DNA of 64,000 nucleotides from Ensifer sp. Root278 (GTDB lineage Bacteria; Pseudomonadota; Alphaproteobacteria; Rhizobiales; Rhizobiaceae): NCBI RefSeq assembly GCF_001429285.1, contig NZ_LMJJ01000040.1, positions 168,281-232,280 of the forward strand, given 5' to 3'. Below the pieces are notes generated by a model. It was given only the letters and a program-made list of their open reading frames with translations, was not told the DNA's origin and did not search any database. Of the stretch, positions 42,469 through 51,968 are shown one piece after another; position 1 is the first letter of the stretch; each line of letters starts with the position of its first letter. The translations under genes were made by a program, and so were the position numbers.

Positions 42469-43608
42469 CTAGTCCGCCGGTTTCAGGTCCACCCAGTAGG
42501 TGCCTTCGAACGGGACCGCGGCGAAGCGGGTGTTGATCTCGGCAAGGCTTTTCTTCGGGTCGAGATCGGAAAAGAGATCCGGCCGGATCCAGGCGGCGAA
42601 GGCCTCTGCCGCGACGATGTTGAGCGGGATGGCGTTGAAGAAGTTCCAAAGCCCATGGACGCGCTTTTCCTGTACGGCGCGGATGCTCGAAAGGGCGGGC
42701 GCCTCGATCGTGCGGGCGAGCGTCTGTTGCGCTTCGTCTTCGCTGATACCCGGGCCGATCGAGAGCGTGCCGTACTTGCCGCCGGGCGAGGAGGTAGCGA
42801 TGTAGATGTCGGGATTGGCGGCCATGACCGCCTCGGCGTTGACCGTGCCGCCCGGCCGCGGCAGCGTGCCTTCGGCGATGTTGCGGCCGCCGGCAATCGT
42901 CAGGAACTCGCCGAGGCCGCCGGTGCCATAGGCCCAGCAGCAGCGGTCGGCCTGGGGGAAGGCGTCCATCAGCACCAGAGGGCGTGGCTCCGGCCTGGCG
43001 GCGAGGCGCGCCCGGATCAAGGCCAGCTTGTCCTCGTAGAACTGAGCGAAGGCGTCTGCCTGTTCGTCCCGTTCGAGGATCTTGCCGAGCAGGCGCATCA
43101 TGCGCGGCGTGCTCGTCAGCGGATCATTGTTGAAGTCGACGACGATGACAGGAACACCGATGCCGGTCAGATAGTCGATGGCGCGCTTGCCGGGTTCGGT
43201 GTCGGCCTGCCAATTGGCGAGGATCGCAAGGTCGGCCTTCAGCGTCAGCAGCGTCTCGAAGGAAAGGCCCGGGCCGGTTCCGTCGTCGATCTGCGGGACG
43301 TCTGCGATCGCGGGAAACTTCCGCCGGAAGCTTTCGTAGATCTCGGGATTGTCGCCCTTCATGTCGCCGGACCAGCCGGCAAGCAGGCTGACGGGATCGG
43401 GATGGATCAGCGACAGCGCGACGAGATTGAAACCGCTGCCGAGCAGGATCGCCTTGGGCTTTGCCGGGAGCGTCACCTCGCGGCCGATCGCATCGGTGAC
43501 GGTCATCGGCCATTGGCCTTCCGCATGGGCGGCGGTTGCGAGCGTCAGAGCAGCAAGGATGACGAGGAAGAACCGCCGGGCGGTCTGGAAAATGCAGCGA
43601 TGAGGCAA
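42469..43608 (-). CDS. fhuP: Siderophore-iron ABC transporter substrate-binding protein, FhuP-like
   Basis: This 379-residue protein has a signal peptide (RRFFLVILAALTLATAAHA) and a class III periplasmic-binding fold: VTDAIGREVTLPAKPKAILLGSG near the start, LLTLKADLAILANWQ, then a long helix and WIRPDLFSDLDP near the end. It would bind ferric hydroxamate or similar. It is only two bases after fhuF, starting at a TTG at 43608 with AAAGGAA upstream. No cognate permease or ATPase is next to it. In S. meliloti fhuP and fhuF are neighbours. Confidence 0.8.
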   Translation of the reverse strand: MPHRCIFQTARRFFLVILAALTLATAAHAEGQWPMTVTDAIGREVTLPAKPKAILLGSGFNLVALSLIHPDPVSLLAGWSGDMKGDNPEIYESFRRKFPAIADVPQIDDGTGPGLSFETLLTLKADLAILANWQADTEPGKRAIDYLTGIGVPVIVVDFNNDPLTSTPRMMRLLGKILERDEQADAFAQFYEDKLALIRARLAARPEPRPLVLMDAFPQADRCCWAYGTGGLGEFLTIAGGRNIAEGTLPRPGGTVNAEAVMAANPDIYIATSSPGGKYGTLSIGPGISEDEAQQTLARTIEAPALSSIRAVQEKRVHGLWNFFNAIPLNIVAAEAFAAWIRPDLFSDLDPKKSLAEINTRFAAVPFEGTYWVDLKPAD

Positions 43609-43610
43609 GC

Positions 43611-44366
43611 CTATTGGTTCCTTTGGCTAGGAAGGGCGCAGAGGCTGCCGCAGCTCGGCACGCCGGGCAGCAGGTAGCGCAGGCAGCAGATCTTGCGGCG
43701 GCAGACGCGAGCGCCGTCTTCTTCCTCGTGGCGGAGGCAATCGAAGAAGGGATTGGGCGTGCCGTCCGGCAGGGACTTGCTGCCGATGAGGGCATCGGCC
43801 TGGGCGTTCAGCGGCTCGATGCCCGAGGCCCGCAGCGCATAGTCGATGTAGACGAGCGCATTGTTCCAGGCGAGTTTCGGGGCGATGCCGCCGACGGACT
43901 TGAGGTAACCGACGACCTCGCGCAGATGCCCTTGCATCAGCGGTGCGAGCGTCGCGAAGACGTCGGTGTCATCGCCCGCCTGCCAGTCGCCCGATGTGGC
44001 GACGCCGAAGGTTCGGGGCAGGCCGTCTTCGGCAAGCGCCACTTTCATCTGATCGAAGGTGACGGGGAGCACCTGATGGTCGAGCACGCGCGCCACCAGA
44101 TAGGGGATGGTGAGGCTCGAGAAATAATAGAGCGACCACATGGAGGCGACGGCGCGCCGATCGCTGGCTCCGGATTTTTCCGTGTAGACGTCGAGCGCCC
44201 GGTCGAAGGCGCCAGAGGCGAAGAAGTCCGGCAGCGCAACGCCGTCGGAGAGTTCGTCCGAGAGCACCATCTTCTCGTTGCACCAGGCATGGGTGCCGGC
44301 AAAGGCGGCCGACAGCGCCTTGGGGCCGCCTGTCGCGACGACTGGTTCGGAAACGGCAACCGTCAT
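43611..44366 (-). CDS. fhuF: Siderophore ferric reductase FhuF
   Basis: This 251-residue protein has a C-terminal [2Fe-2S] motif CC-x10-C-x3-C (Cys227, 228, 239, 243) in CCLRYLLPGVPSCGSLC. The last gap is x3 here, compared with x2 in the E. coli type. The N-terminal part (SMWSLYYFSSLTIPYLVARVLDH) matches the FhuF helical domain. It should reduce ferric siderophore in the cytoplasm to release iron. A TGA-N9-TCA iron-type box is 105 bases upstream. Confidence 0.9.
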   Translation of the reverse strand: MTVAVSEPVVATGGPKALSAAFAGTHAWCNEKMVLSDELSDGVALPDFFASGAFDRALDVYTEKSGASDRRAVASMWSLYYFSSLTIPYLVARVLDHQVLPVTFDQMKVALAEDGLPRTFGVATSGDWQAGDDTDVFATLAPLMQGHLREVVGYLKSVGGIAPKLAWNNALVYIDYALRASGIEPLNAQADALIGSKSLPDGTPNPFFDCLRHEEEDGARVCRRKICCLRYLLPGVPSCGSLCALPSQRNQ

Positions 44367-44470
44367 GGCGTCACCCGCATCCGGGCAAGCCCGATCGGAA
44401 ACTCAGCCGTGAAAGAACGCTGTCCTGCAAGCATGCAACACCTTCTGAGCGCGGTCAGAAACTCATAAGG

Positions 44471-44485
44471 TGATCGTGTTACTCA
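44471..44485 (-). promoter_or_regulatory. Candidate iron-responsive operator (IRO)
   Basis: TGA-TCGTGTTAC-TCA fits the RirA-type TGA-N9-TCA consensus. It lies upstream of fhuF. The consensus is short, so this is suggestive only. Confidence 0.35.
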
Positions 44486-44539
44486 AGATTTCGTGCGGCG
44501 CAAGTCATTTATGAGTTTTACAATCATGATTTGCGGACA

Positions 44540-44577
44540 AAAGGAGAGCGCAGCCACAAGCCGGAGCTTGCGGCTGC
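44540..44577 (-). terminator. Possible terminator of the NTF2-fold gene
   Basis: GCAGCCACAAGC (44550-44561) pairs with GCTTGCGGCTGC (44566-44577), one mismatch. Read leftward, GCTCTCCTTTTG follows. The T run is short and offset. Confidence 0.5.
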
Positions 44578-44603
44578 CAATGCGCAAGGCTAAGCGCCGC
44601 CCG

Positions 44604-45095
44604 TTACATCAGACCGAGCTGCTTGTAGAAGCCGAGGGCGTCGTAATAGTCGTTCTGGGCGGCGATCTTGCCGTCCTTGATGGTGAAGACCGAAGCGCCG
44701 GTGAACTTGAAGCTCTTGTTGGTCGCGGCCGTGCCATCCGCCCAGGCGCCTGAGTTGGTGCCGGAGAACTCCCATTCGAAGGAGACCTTGTCGCCGGCTG
44801 CGATTGGGTCGCCCTTCATGGTCCAGACCGCATCGGGAACCGCGTTCAGGAAGTTGTCGATGACGCCGGTCTTGGCGGCATCTTTCCCGGTGACCGGCTT
44901 GCCGACGGACGCGTCGTAATAGGTCACGTCGTCGGCGAAGTAGGATGCGGCCTTGGCCGAGTCATGGGCGTTCCAGGCCGCGACATAGGCCGCGACCACA
45001 TCCGGCGCGGCGTCGGCGGCGAAGGCCGCCGGCGAGAGCACCAGGGCGCTGAGGCTCAGAGCGCCTGCAGCAACAAGCAATTGACGACGGTACAT
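44604..45095 (-). CDS. Exported NTF2-fold (SnoaL-like) protein
   Basis: This 163-residue protein has a signal peptide (LVAAGALSLSALVLSPAAFA) and an NTF2-type fold: VVAAYVAAWNAHDSAKAASYFADDVTYYD, then WEFSGTNSGAWAD and FTIKDGKIAAQNDYYD. Exported members are of unknown role. GGGAGAAG precedes the ATG. It lies between fhuF and the aldehyde dehydrogenase, and a 67-base gap follows the latter. Confidence 0.82.
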   Translation of the reverse strand: MYRRQLLVAAGALSLSALVLSPAAFAADAAPDVVAAYVAAWNAHDSAKAASYFADDVTYYDASVGKPVTGKDAAKTGVIDNFLNAVPDAVWTMKGDPIAAGDKVSFEWEFSGTNSGAWADGTAATNKSFKFTGASVFTIKDGKIAAQNDYYDALGFYKQLGLM

Positions 45096-45162
45096 GGCAA
45101 ACTTCTCCCGTTTGTTTTCGTTTGCATGCGATATGCGAGCCGAGCTCAGGCGCGTGTGCGCC

Positions 45163-46590
45163 TCAGCCGTGGTTGATCATGATGTGGCGAACGGCGGTGT
45201 AGTCCTCGAGCGCATAGACCGACATGTCCTTGCCGTAGCCCGATTGCTTGACGCCGCCATGCGGCATCTCGTTGGTCAGCATGAAATGGGTGTTGATCCA
45301 GGTGCAGCCGTATTGCAGCCGCGAGGCTGCCTTCATCGCCCGGGAGATGTCCTTGGTCCAGACGGAGGAGGCGAGGCCGTAGTCGCTGTCATTGGCCCAG
45401 GCGATCGCATCGTCCTTGCCGGTGAAGCGGGTGACCGAGACAACCGGGCCGAAGACTTCGCGGCGGACGATCTCGTCCTCCTGGGTGGCACCGGCGACCA
45501 CGGTCGGCTGGAAGAAGAAGCCATCGCTGCTGCCGGCGCTGCCGCCGGTGGTGATCTCGATGTGCTTCTGGTCGGCGGCACGCTCGACGAAGCTTGCAAC
45601 GCGATCGCGCTGGCGGCGCGAAATCAGCGGGCCGATCTCGTTTTCGGTGTCGTCGGCAAGATTGTAGCGGATGGTCGAGACGGCGGAGGTAAGGTCGGCG
45701 ACCAGCTTCTCGTAGATGCCGGCTTCGGCATAGATGCGGCAGGCGGCGGTGCAGTCCTGGCCGGCATTGTAGTAGCCGAAGGTGCGGATGCCATTGACCA
45801 CCGCTTCGAGATCGGCGTCGTCATAGACGATAACAGGGGCCTTGCCGCCGAGCTCCAGATGCGTGCGCTTGACGGTCTTGGCGGCGGCCGCCAGCACCTT
45901 CTTGCCGGTGGCGATGTCGCCGGTGATCGAGACCATAGAGATCTTCGGATGGTTGATCAGCGCATTGCCGACGGTTTCGCCACGGCCGGAAATGACGTTG
46001 ACGACGCCTTCCGGCAGGATGTCGGCGAGCACGCGGGCAAGCTTCAGCGCCGTTAGCGGCGTCTGCTCGGAGGGCTTGAAGACGACGGTATTGCCGCCGG
46101 CGATTGCCGGCGCCAGCTTCCAGGCCATCATCATCAGCGGATAGTTCCAGGGGGCGATCGAGCCGACGATGCCGATCGGGTCGCGGCGGATCATCGAGGT
46201 GTGGCCGGGCAGGTATTCGCCAGCTGTCGGCGCATGCAGGTTGCGCACGGCGCCGGCGAAGAAGCGCCAGCAGTCGACGATGGCCGGCAGTTCGTCGTTC
46301 TTCACCGCGTTGATCGGCTTGCCGCAGTTCAGCGCCTCAAGGGCTGCAAAGCCGTCCGCATCCTTCTCGATCGCATCGGCGATCTTGAGCAGATAGTTGG
46401 AGCGCTCGGCCGGCGTGGTCTGCGACCAGCTGGTGAAAGCCTGCTCGGCGGCGTCGACAGCCGCCTCGACCTGGGTATGCGAGGCTTCCGGCAGGTCGAC
46501 GATCTTGCCGCCCGTCCGCGGGTTCAGGATGTGTTCGTCGGCCTCGGTGCCGGCTTCGAAGCGCGATCCGATCAGCAGTTGGGTGTCCAT
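45163..46590 (-). CDS. Gamma-aminobutyraldehyde-type dehydrogenase
   Basis: This 475-residue NAD-dependent aldehyde dehydrogenase has the catalytic Cys280 ([13 protein letters not shown]) and general base Glu246 ([11 protein letters not shown]). The overall sequence fits the gamma-aminobutyraldehyde (PatD/Prr) branch. It would convert 4-aminobutanal, made from putrescine, to GABA. It is the last gene of a leftward operon with PotABCD-type transport genes, which supports polyamine breakdown. GGGAGA precedes the start. Confidence 0.9.
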   Translation of the reverse strand: MDTQLLIGSRFEAGTEADEHILNPRTGGKIVDLPEASHTQVEAAVDAAEQAFTSWSQTTPAERSNYLLKIADAIEKDADGFAALEALNCGKPINAVKNDELPAIVDCWRFFAGAVRNLHAPTAGEYLPGHTSMIRRDPIGIVGSIAPWNYPLMMMAWKLAPAIAGGNTVVFKPSEQTPLTALKLARVLADILPEGVVNVISGRGETVGNALINHPKISMVSITGDIATGKKVLAAAAKTVKRTHLELGGKAPVIVYDDADLEAVVNGIRTFGYYNAGQDCTAACRIYAEAGIYEKLVADLTSAVSTIRYNLADDTENEIGPLISRRQRDRVASFVERAADQKHIEITTGGSAGSSDGFFFQPTVVAGATQEDEIVRREVFGPVVSVTRFTGKDDAIAWANDSDYGLASSVWTKDISRAMKAASRLQYGCTWINTHFMLTNEMPHGGVKQSGYGKDMSVYALEDYTAVRHIMINHG

Positions 46591-46614
46591 GTCTGTTCTC
46601 CCTTGATAGTCGAG

Positions 46615-47430
46615 TTATTTGCCGGCACCGGCGATCTGGTCGCCGTCGCGGGTGAGGTAGTAGGCGCCGAGGATCGGCAGGAAGGTGACGAGCACCACGA
46701 CCATGGCGACGACATTGGTCACCGGGCGCTGGCGCGGGCGGATCAGCTCTTCGAGCATCCAGATCGGCAGGGTCGATTGCTGGCCGGCGGTAAAGGTGGT
46801 GACGATCACCTCGTCGAAGGACAGCGCGAAGGCGAGCATGCCGCCGGCGAGCAACGCCGTGCCGATGTTCGGCAGGATGATGTGGCGGAAGGTCTGGAAG
46901 CCGTCGGCGCCGAGATCCATCGAGGCTTCGATCAGCGAGCCTGATATCCGCCGGAAGCGGGCGACCGCATTGTTGTAGACGACGACGATGCAGAAGGTCG
47001 CGTGGCCGAGAACGATGGTCCAGAAGGAAAAGGGGATATCGGCCATCGAGAAGGCGGAGCGCAGCGCAATGCCGGTGATGATGCCGGGAAGCGCGATCGG
47101 CAGGATGACAAGCAGCGAGATCGTCTCGCGGCCGAAGAAGCGCGTCTGGCTGACGGCGGCCGCACAGAGCGTGCCGAGCACCAGCGCCACCGACGTGGCT
47201 ATCGCGGCGACCTTGACCGAGAGCGTCAGCGCCGCCCAGACGTCGGGCCGGTTCCAGGCAACGGCGAACCATTGCGCGGTCAGCCCCGGCGGCGGGAACT
47301 GGTAGCTCTTTTCCTCCGTCGTAAAGGCGTAGAGGAAGATCAATAGGATCGGCAGGTGCAGGAAGGCAAGGCCGGCGGCGGCCGCGATCTTCAAGCCCAT
47401 CGGCGAGCGGTTCAAGCGATCAGAGCGCAT
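46615..47430 (-). CDS. Polyamine-type ABC transporter permease (PotC-like)
   Basis: This 271-residue permease has six membrane spans and the BPD-type EAA loop ([22 protein letters not shown]) that docks to the ATPase. It fits the PotC class. The start at 47430 lies within the previous gene by 11 bases, so they are translationally coupled. It is separated from the aldehyde dehydrogenase by 24 bases. Confidence 0.93.
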   Translation of the reverse strand: MRSDRLNRSPMGLKIAAAAGLAFLHLPILLIFLYAFTTEEKSYQFPPPGLTAQWFAVAWNRPDVWAALTLSVKVAAIATSVALVLGTLCAAAVSQTRFFGRETISLLVILPIALPGIITGIALRSAFSMADIPFSFWTIVLGHATFCIVVVYNNAVARFRRISGSLIEASMDLGADGFQTFRHIILPNIGTALLAGGMLAFALSFDEVIVTTFTAGQQSTLPIWMLEELIRPRQRPVTNVVAMVVVLVTFLPILGAYYLTRDGDQIAGAGK

Positions 47431-48370
47431 CGAAAGCCCCCATGCGTTTGGCCACAAACAGGTAGGCGCCCATGATGACGATCGGCACCACCGTGAAGGC
47501 GGCGGCGAGCGGGATGTTGCCGGCGGTGCCCTGCTGAGCATAGACCGCCTGGCCGATGAACAGCCGGGACGAGCCGACGATCTGCGGGATGATGTAGTCG
47601 CCGAGCGTCAGCGAGAAGGTGAAGATCGAGCCGGCGACGATGCCCGGCAGCGCTAAGGGAAAGAGCACGTGACGGAAGGTCTGCGCCGGCGTGCCGCCGA
47701 GATCCGAGGAAGCCTCAATCAGGTTGCCCGGTACGCGCTCGAGCGCTGCCTGGATCGGCAGGATCATGAAGGGCAGCCAGACATAGACGAAGACGATGAA
47801 GGTGCCGGTATAGCTGACCGAGAGCGAGTTGCCGCCGACGACGGGAAGCGACAGCCAACCGTCGAGCAGCCAGAGCAGGTGCAGCTTTTCGAAGATCCAG
47901 GTGAGGATGCCTTCCTTGGCGAGGATCAGCTTCCAGGCGTAGATCTTGACCAGATAGCTCGACCAGAGCGGCAGCATGACGCCGAGATAGAAGAGCACCT
48001 TCCATTTTCCCTGCGCGTAGCGCGCCGCGTAATAGGCGATCGGGAAGGCGATGACGGCGGAAGCGAGCGTGACGGTTGCCGCCATCGTCACCGTGCGCAG
48101 GATGATGTCGAGATTGGTTTCGCTCAAAAGCTGGCGATAGGTCGCCAGCGTGAACTCGTAATTGATCAGGCCGGAGAAATCGTCGATCGAGAAGAAGCTC
48201 TGCAGCAACAGCGCAAAGAGCGAGCCCAGATAGACGACGCCGAGCCAGAGCAGCGGCGGCGCAAGCATCACCGTCAGCAGCAGATGCGGGTGCTTCCAGA
48301 AAAAGTCCGACAGGCGGCCGGCGGGGCCGCGGCGCTCGGGCAGAACGAGGGGTTCGGCAAAGGCGGTCAT
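47420..48370 (-). CDS. Polyamine-type ABC transporter permease (PotB-like)
   Basis: This 316-residue permease has a longer N-terminus and six spans, with the EAA loop [25 protein letters not shown]. It fits the PotB class. The start overlaps the ATPase stop (ATGA). It pairs with the PotC-like permease in one membrane channel. Confidence 0.93.
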   Translation of the reverse strand: MTAFAEPLVLPERRGPAGRLSDFFWKHPHLLLTVMLAPPLLWLGVVYLGSLFALLLQSFFSIDDFSGLINYEFTLATYRQLLSETNLDIILRTVTMAATVTLASAVIAFPIAYYAARYAQGKWKVLFYLGVMLPLWSSYLVKIYAWKLILAKEGILTWIFEKLHLLWLLDGWLSLPVVGGNSLSVSYTGTFIVFVYVWLPFMILPIQAALERVPGNLIEASSDLGGTPAQTFRHVLFPLALPGIVAGSIFTFSLTLGDYIIPQIVGSSRLFIGQAVYAQQGTAGNIPLAAAFTVVPIVIMGAYLFVAKRMGAFDAL

Positions 48371-49365
48371 GCGTCCTCCATCGGGTGCAGCTCGTCGGCG
48401 GCGAAGCTGATGGTGACGGGGCTGCCGACCGCAGGCACGGTGAGCGCTGCGGGGCTGGCGACGGCGACACGGGCCCCATCGACATCGACGACGACGCGGT
48501 TGACGGCGCCGAGGAAACTATGGGCCGAGACGGTGCCCGAAAGGCTGAGCGCGCCGGTCCACGGGGTGGAGATGGAGATCGCCTCCGGGCGCAGGCTGGC
48601 GGAGGGTGCCTTCAAACCGAGCCGCTGGCAGATTTTTTCCGGCAGCACGTTGGACGAACCGACGAAATCGGCAACGAACCGCGTCTTCGGCTGCTTGTAG
48701 ACGTCTTCGGGGCTGCCGAGCTGCTGGATGCGGCCATCGTTGAAGACGGCGATGCGGTCGGCCATGGACAGCGCCTCGCCCTGGTCGTGGGTCACGAAGA
48801 CGAAGGTGATGCCGAGCGATTTCTGCAGGCTCTTCAGCTCCTCCTGCATCTGCTCGCGCAGCTTCAGATCAAGCGCGCCGAGCGGTTCGTCGAGCAAAAG
48901 CACCTTGGGCTTGTTGACGAGCGCCCGGGCGAGCGCCACGCGCTGACGCTGGCCGCCGGAGAGTTGTCCGGGGCGGCGAGTGCCGTAGCCCGGCAACTTG
49001 ACCATGGCGAGCGCGTCCTCGGCTGCCTTGCGGCGTTCCTCGCGGCCGACGCCCTTGACCATCAGCCCGTAGGCGACGTTGTCGAGGATCGAGAGATGCG
49101 GGAAGAGGGCGTAGTCCTGAAACACCGTGTTGACGCTACGCCGATAGGGCGGCACGCCCTCGGCCGTCTCGCCGAAGATCTCGATATGGCCGCCGGTCGG
49201 CTGCTCGAAGCCGGCCATCAGGCGGAGACACGTGGTCTTGCCCGAGCCGGAGGGACCGAGCATGGCGAAGAATTCGCCCTCGGCGATTTCGAGGTTCACG
49301 CCATCGACGGCGCGCACGGCGCCGAAGTGGCGGGAAACATTGTCGAAGAGAACGGCGGTGGTCAT
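48367..49365 (-). CDS. Polyamine-type ABC transporter ATPase (PotA-like)
   Basis: This 332-residue ATPase has Walker A GPSGSGKTT, Q-loop, signature LSGGQRQRVALARAL, Walker B LLLDEP, and H-loop FVTHD. A C-terminal TOBE-type domain (SLRPEAISI..) follows. It powers uptake through the two adjacent permeases. GGAG precedes the start at 49365. A repeat-filled gap separates it from the binding protein gene upstream. Confidence 0.95.
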   Translation of the reverse strand: MTTAVLFDNVSRHFGAVRAVDGVNLEIAEGEFFAMLGPSGSGKTTCLRLMAGFEQPTGGHIEIFGETAEGVPPYRRSVNTVFQDYALFPHLSILDNVAYGLMVKGVGREERRKAAEDALAMVKLPGYGTRRPGQLSGGQRQRVALARALVNKPKVLLLDEPLGALDLKLREQMQEELKSLQKSLGITFVFVTHDQGEALSMADRIAVFNDGRIQQLGSPEDVYKQPKTRFVADFVGSSNVLPEKICQRLGLKAPSASLRPEAISISTPWTGALSLSGTVSAHSFLGAVNRVVVDVDGARVAVASPAALTVPAVGSPVTISFAADELHPMEDA

Positions 49366-49387
49366 TGAAGTACTCCGGAAAGTGTGG

Positions 49388-49466
49388 CCCCTCATCCCCG
49401 CGGTGAGGGGAAGCGCCCCTCATCCGCCCTGCCGGGCACCTTCTCCCCGCAGGCGGGGCGAAGGGG
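49388..49466 (+). repeat. RIME-like palindromic repeat
   Basis: CCCCTCATCCCCGCGGTGAG, then GCGCCCCTCATCCGCCCTGC and CACCTTCTCCCCGCAGGCGG. It lies between the binding-protein gene and the ATPase gene in the operon, so its RNA hairpins could protect or separate the messages. Confidence 0.75.
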
Positions 49467-49520
49467 ACTCGTGGCGGGCGTCTTGCCTCAAAGGTCACGC
49501 CCGAGGCTTGGCCGGGGGCG

Positions 49521-49562
49521 TTCCCTCTCCCCGCGTGCGGGGAGAGGGCTAGGGTGAGGGGC
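49521..49562. repeat. CCCTCTCCCCGC palindromic repeat
   Basis: Same element as 39050-39091, with stem CCCTCTCCCCGC/GCGGGGAGAGGG. It lies 27 bases after the stop of the binding protein gene. Confidence 0.8.
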
Positions 49563-49588
49563 GATGCTTGCGATGTGGTCGCGACGGC

Positions 49589-50749
49589 TCAGCGGCCGCC
49601 GATCACGCCGATGTAGTCGGAGACCCAGCGGTGATAGGGCACGCATTCGCCCTGGCTTTCGCACTTCGTAACCGGCGTCTTCCAGAACTTGACCTTGTCG
49701 AAGTCCTCATAGCCATTGGTCTTGCAGCCGGCGTCGGTCAAAAGGTCGTTGCCCTTGCAGGCGGCACCGACGGACGGGTTGGCGCCGAACCAGGCGGAGA
49801 CGTCGCCCTGCACCTTCGGCGACAGCGAGTGCTCCATCCACATATAGGCGCAGTTCGGATGGGCGCTTTCGGCATGCAGCATGGTCGTATCCGCCCATCC
49901 GGTGACGCCTTCTTCCGGAATGGTCGAAGAGATCGGCAGCTTTTCGGCTTCCATCAGGTTGACCTGGAACGGCCAGGAGCCGGAGGCGACGACGCCTTCG
50001 TTCTTGAAGTCGTCGATCTGGATCATCGCGTCGTGCCAGTAGCGGCCGACCAGCTTGCGCTGGCCGCGAAGCAGATCGAGGGCCGCCTTGTACTGGTCTT
50101 CGTTGAGTTCGTAGGGATTCTTGATGCCGAGCTCGGGTTTGTGGGCCATCAGGTAGTTGGCGGCGTCGGCCACATGGATCGGACCGTCATAGGCTTGGAC
50201 GCGGCCCTTGTTGGACTTGCCGTCGGGCAGGTTCATTTCCTCGAAGACGACATTCCAGCTCTTCGGCGTTTCGCCCTTGAAGGCGTCCTTGTTGTACATC
50301 AGCACGTTCGGGCCCCAGACATAGGGTACGCCGTAATGAACGCCGTTGACCGTGAACCACGGCGCGTTCTGCATGCGCTCGTCGATCGTCTTCCAGCTCG
50401 GGATCAGATCGGTGTTAACAGGCTGGACGCGCTTGCCGGCAACGAGGCGCAGTGAGGCGTCGCCGGAGGCGGTGACGAGGTCGAAGCCGCCTTCATTCAT
50501 CAGCGCGACCATTTCGTCCGAGGTGGCGGCCGTCTTGACCGAGACCTTGCATCCGGTCTGCTTTTCGAAATCCGTGACCCAGTCGTAGTTCTTGTCGGTG
50601 TCGCCGCGCTCGATGTAGCCGGCCCAGGCGACGATGGAGAGTTCGCCTTCACCCTTGCCGAGTTCCTTCAGCGGCTCCTGCGCGAATGCCGGGGCAACAA
50701 GGCCAAGCGACAGGGTCAATGCCGTGCAGGATTTAAGCATCTGCTTCAT
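49589..50749 (-). CDS. Polyamine-type ABC transporter substrate-binding protein
   Basis: This 386-residue protein has a signal peptide (CTALTLSLGLVAPAFA) and a PotD/PotF-like fold: LSIVAWAGYIERG at the first strand, EMVALMNEGGFDLVTASGDAS, VNGVHYGVPYVWGPNVLMYN, and a C-terminal VPYHRWVSDY. It is the first gene of the leftward operon. GGGAGAATTC is just before the start. The ligand could be putrescine, spermidine or a similar amine, as suggested by the aldehyde dehydrogenase at the operon end. Confidence 0.92.
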   Translation of the reverse strand: MKQMLKSCTALTLSLGLVAPAFAQEPLKELGKGEGELSIVAWAGYIERGDTDKNYDWVTDFEKQTGCKVSVKTAATSDEMVALMNEGGFDLVTASGDASLRLVAGKRVQPVNTDLIPSWKTIDERMQNAPWFTVNGVHYGVPYVWGPNVLMYNKDAFKGETPKSWNVVFEEMNLPDGKSNKGRVQAYDGPIHVADAANYLMAHKPELGIKNPYELNEDQYKAALDLLRGQRKLVGRYWHDAMIQIDDFKNEGVVASGSWPFQVNLMEAEKLPISSTIPEEGVTGWADTTMLHAESAHPNCAYMWMEHSLSPKVQGDVSAWFGANPSVGAACKGNDLLTDAGCKTNGYEDFDKVKFWKTPVTKCESQGECVPYHRWVSDYIGVIGGR

Positions 50750-50909
50750 CTGAATTCTCCCAGTTTTGAGCCGCATTTTACGGCTTCGTTCCCAGAATGA
50801 AGCGTGCCTTGATTTCTCCGCATTCGCAAATTCATTAAACAGAATGTCGCTTTCGGTTTTTCCGATATCAACGCTCAGAAGCGGCCTGAAAGCAAACAAA
50901 TCCAGTGGG

Positions 50910-51818
50910 TTAACGCGGGCGGGCGCTTCGAAGCGCCTCGGCGATGCCGACGAAATCGCGCGCCGATTGCGGCAGGCCGGAGCCTTTGCGCCAGACCATG
51001 CCGACCTGCACGACGGGAAGCGCGCCGGAGACGTCGCGGCTTTCGATCCGGTCACCTTCAAGCGACCACGGGCGGTAGACGAGATCGGGCAGGAGCGCGA
51101 TGCCGGCGCCGGTTGCGACCAGGCTGCGCACCGCTTCCACCGAGCGGGTGCGGAAGGCCACATGCGGGCGGGCGCCGAGTGCCGACAGCAATTTGCCGGT
51201 GTTCTCCTCGATTTCATCCACCGTCAGCATGATCAGCGGTTCCTTGGCGATATCGCTGACGGAGATGATGTCGGCGCTGACCAGAGGGTGGCCGATCGGC
51301 AGCCAGAGACGATAGGGCGATGTCTCGAGGATTTCGGCCTGCAGCGCCATGCGATCGCGCAGGTTGGAGATGACCATGACGGCGACGTCGAGCTCGCCGC
51401 CGATCAAGAGATGTTCGAGATAGGAGCCGTTGTCCTCGATGGCGCTGACCTCGACGCCGGGGCAGGCGCGGCGATAGCGGGCCAAGAGATCGGAGAGCAC
51501 GTAGCCGGCAACAAGCGAGGTGACCCCAAGATTGAGCTTGCCGCCGGTTTCCTCGCGGCTGTCGGAAAAGCTGCGTCGGGCGTCGGAGACATTGGAGAGG
51601 ATCTTGGTGGCGTGGCGCAGGAACTGGTGGCCGTTATGGGTGATCGACAGGCCGCGCGGATGGCGGTCGAAGAGCTCGACGCCGAGATCGCCTTCGAGCT
51701 CCTTGATCGCCTCGGTGATCGAGGATTGCGAGATCGAAAGGTTCTGCGCCGCACGGGTGATCGAACCCTGCTCGGCGACGGCGACGAAATACTGCAACTG
51801 TCGAAATGTGAAGGCCAT
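50910..51818 (-). CDS. LysR-family regulator
   Basis: This 302-residue regulator starts with FTFRQLQYFVAVAEQGSITRAAQNLSISQSSITEAIKELEGDLGVELF and then has a periplasmic-binding-type ligand domain (GKLNLGVTSLVAGYVLSDLL). It is on the same strand as, and 160 bases before, the polyamine-type operon, so it could either be its regulator or be separate. The binding sites in that gap are not clear. Confidence 0.93.
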   Translation of the reverse strand: MAFTFRQLQYFVAVAEQGSITRAAQNLSISQSSITEAIKELEGDLGVELFDRHPRGLSITHNGHQFLRHATKILSNVSDARRSFSDSREETGGKLNLGVTSLVAGYVLSDLLARYRRACPGVEVSAIEDNGSYLEHLLIGGELDVAVMVISNLRDRMALQAEILETSPYRLWLPIGHPLVSADIISVSDIAKEPLIMLTVDEIEENTGKLLSALGARPHVAFRTRSVEAVRSLVATGAGIALLPDLVYRPWSLEGDRIESRDVSGALPVVQVGMVWRKGSGLPQSARDFVGIAEALRSARPR

Positions 51819-51968
51819 GGCGCGAGTTAATAGGTGCGGGGCAGGGCTGGCAAGCGCCGAAACGCAAGCGGATCGGTCGGTGATTTTTTCCTGTCATGTC
51901 GGTTTTCGAACAGGGAGCGGGCGTGCCGATGCTAAGCTGGCGCGAAAGCGGGATGAGAGGAGGACGAT

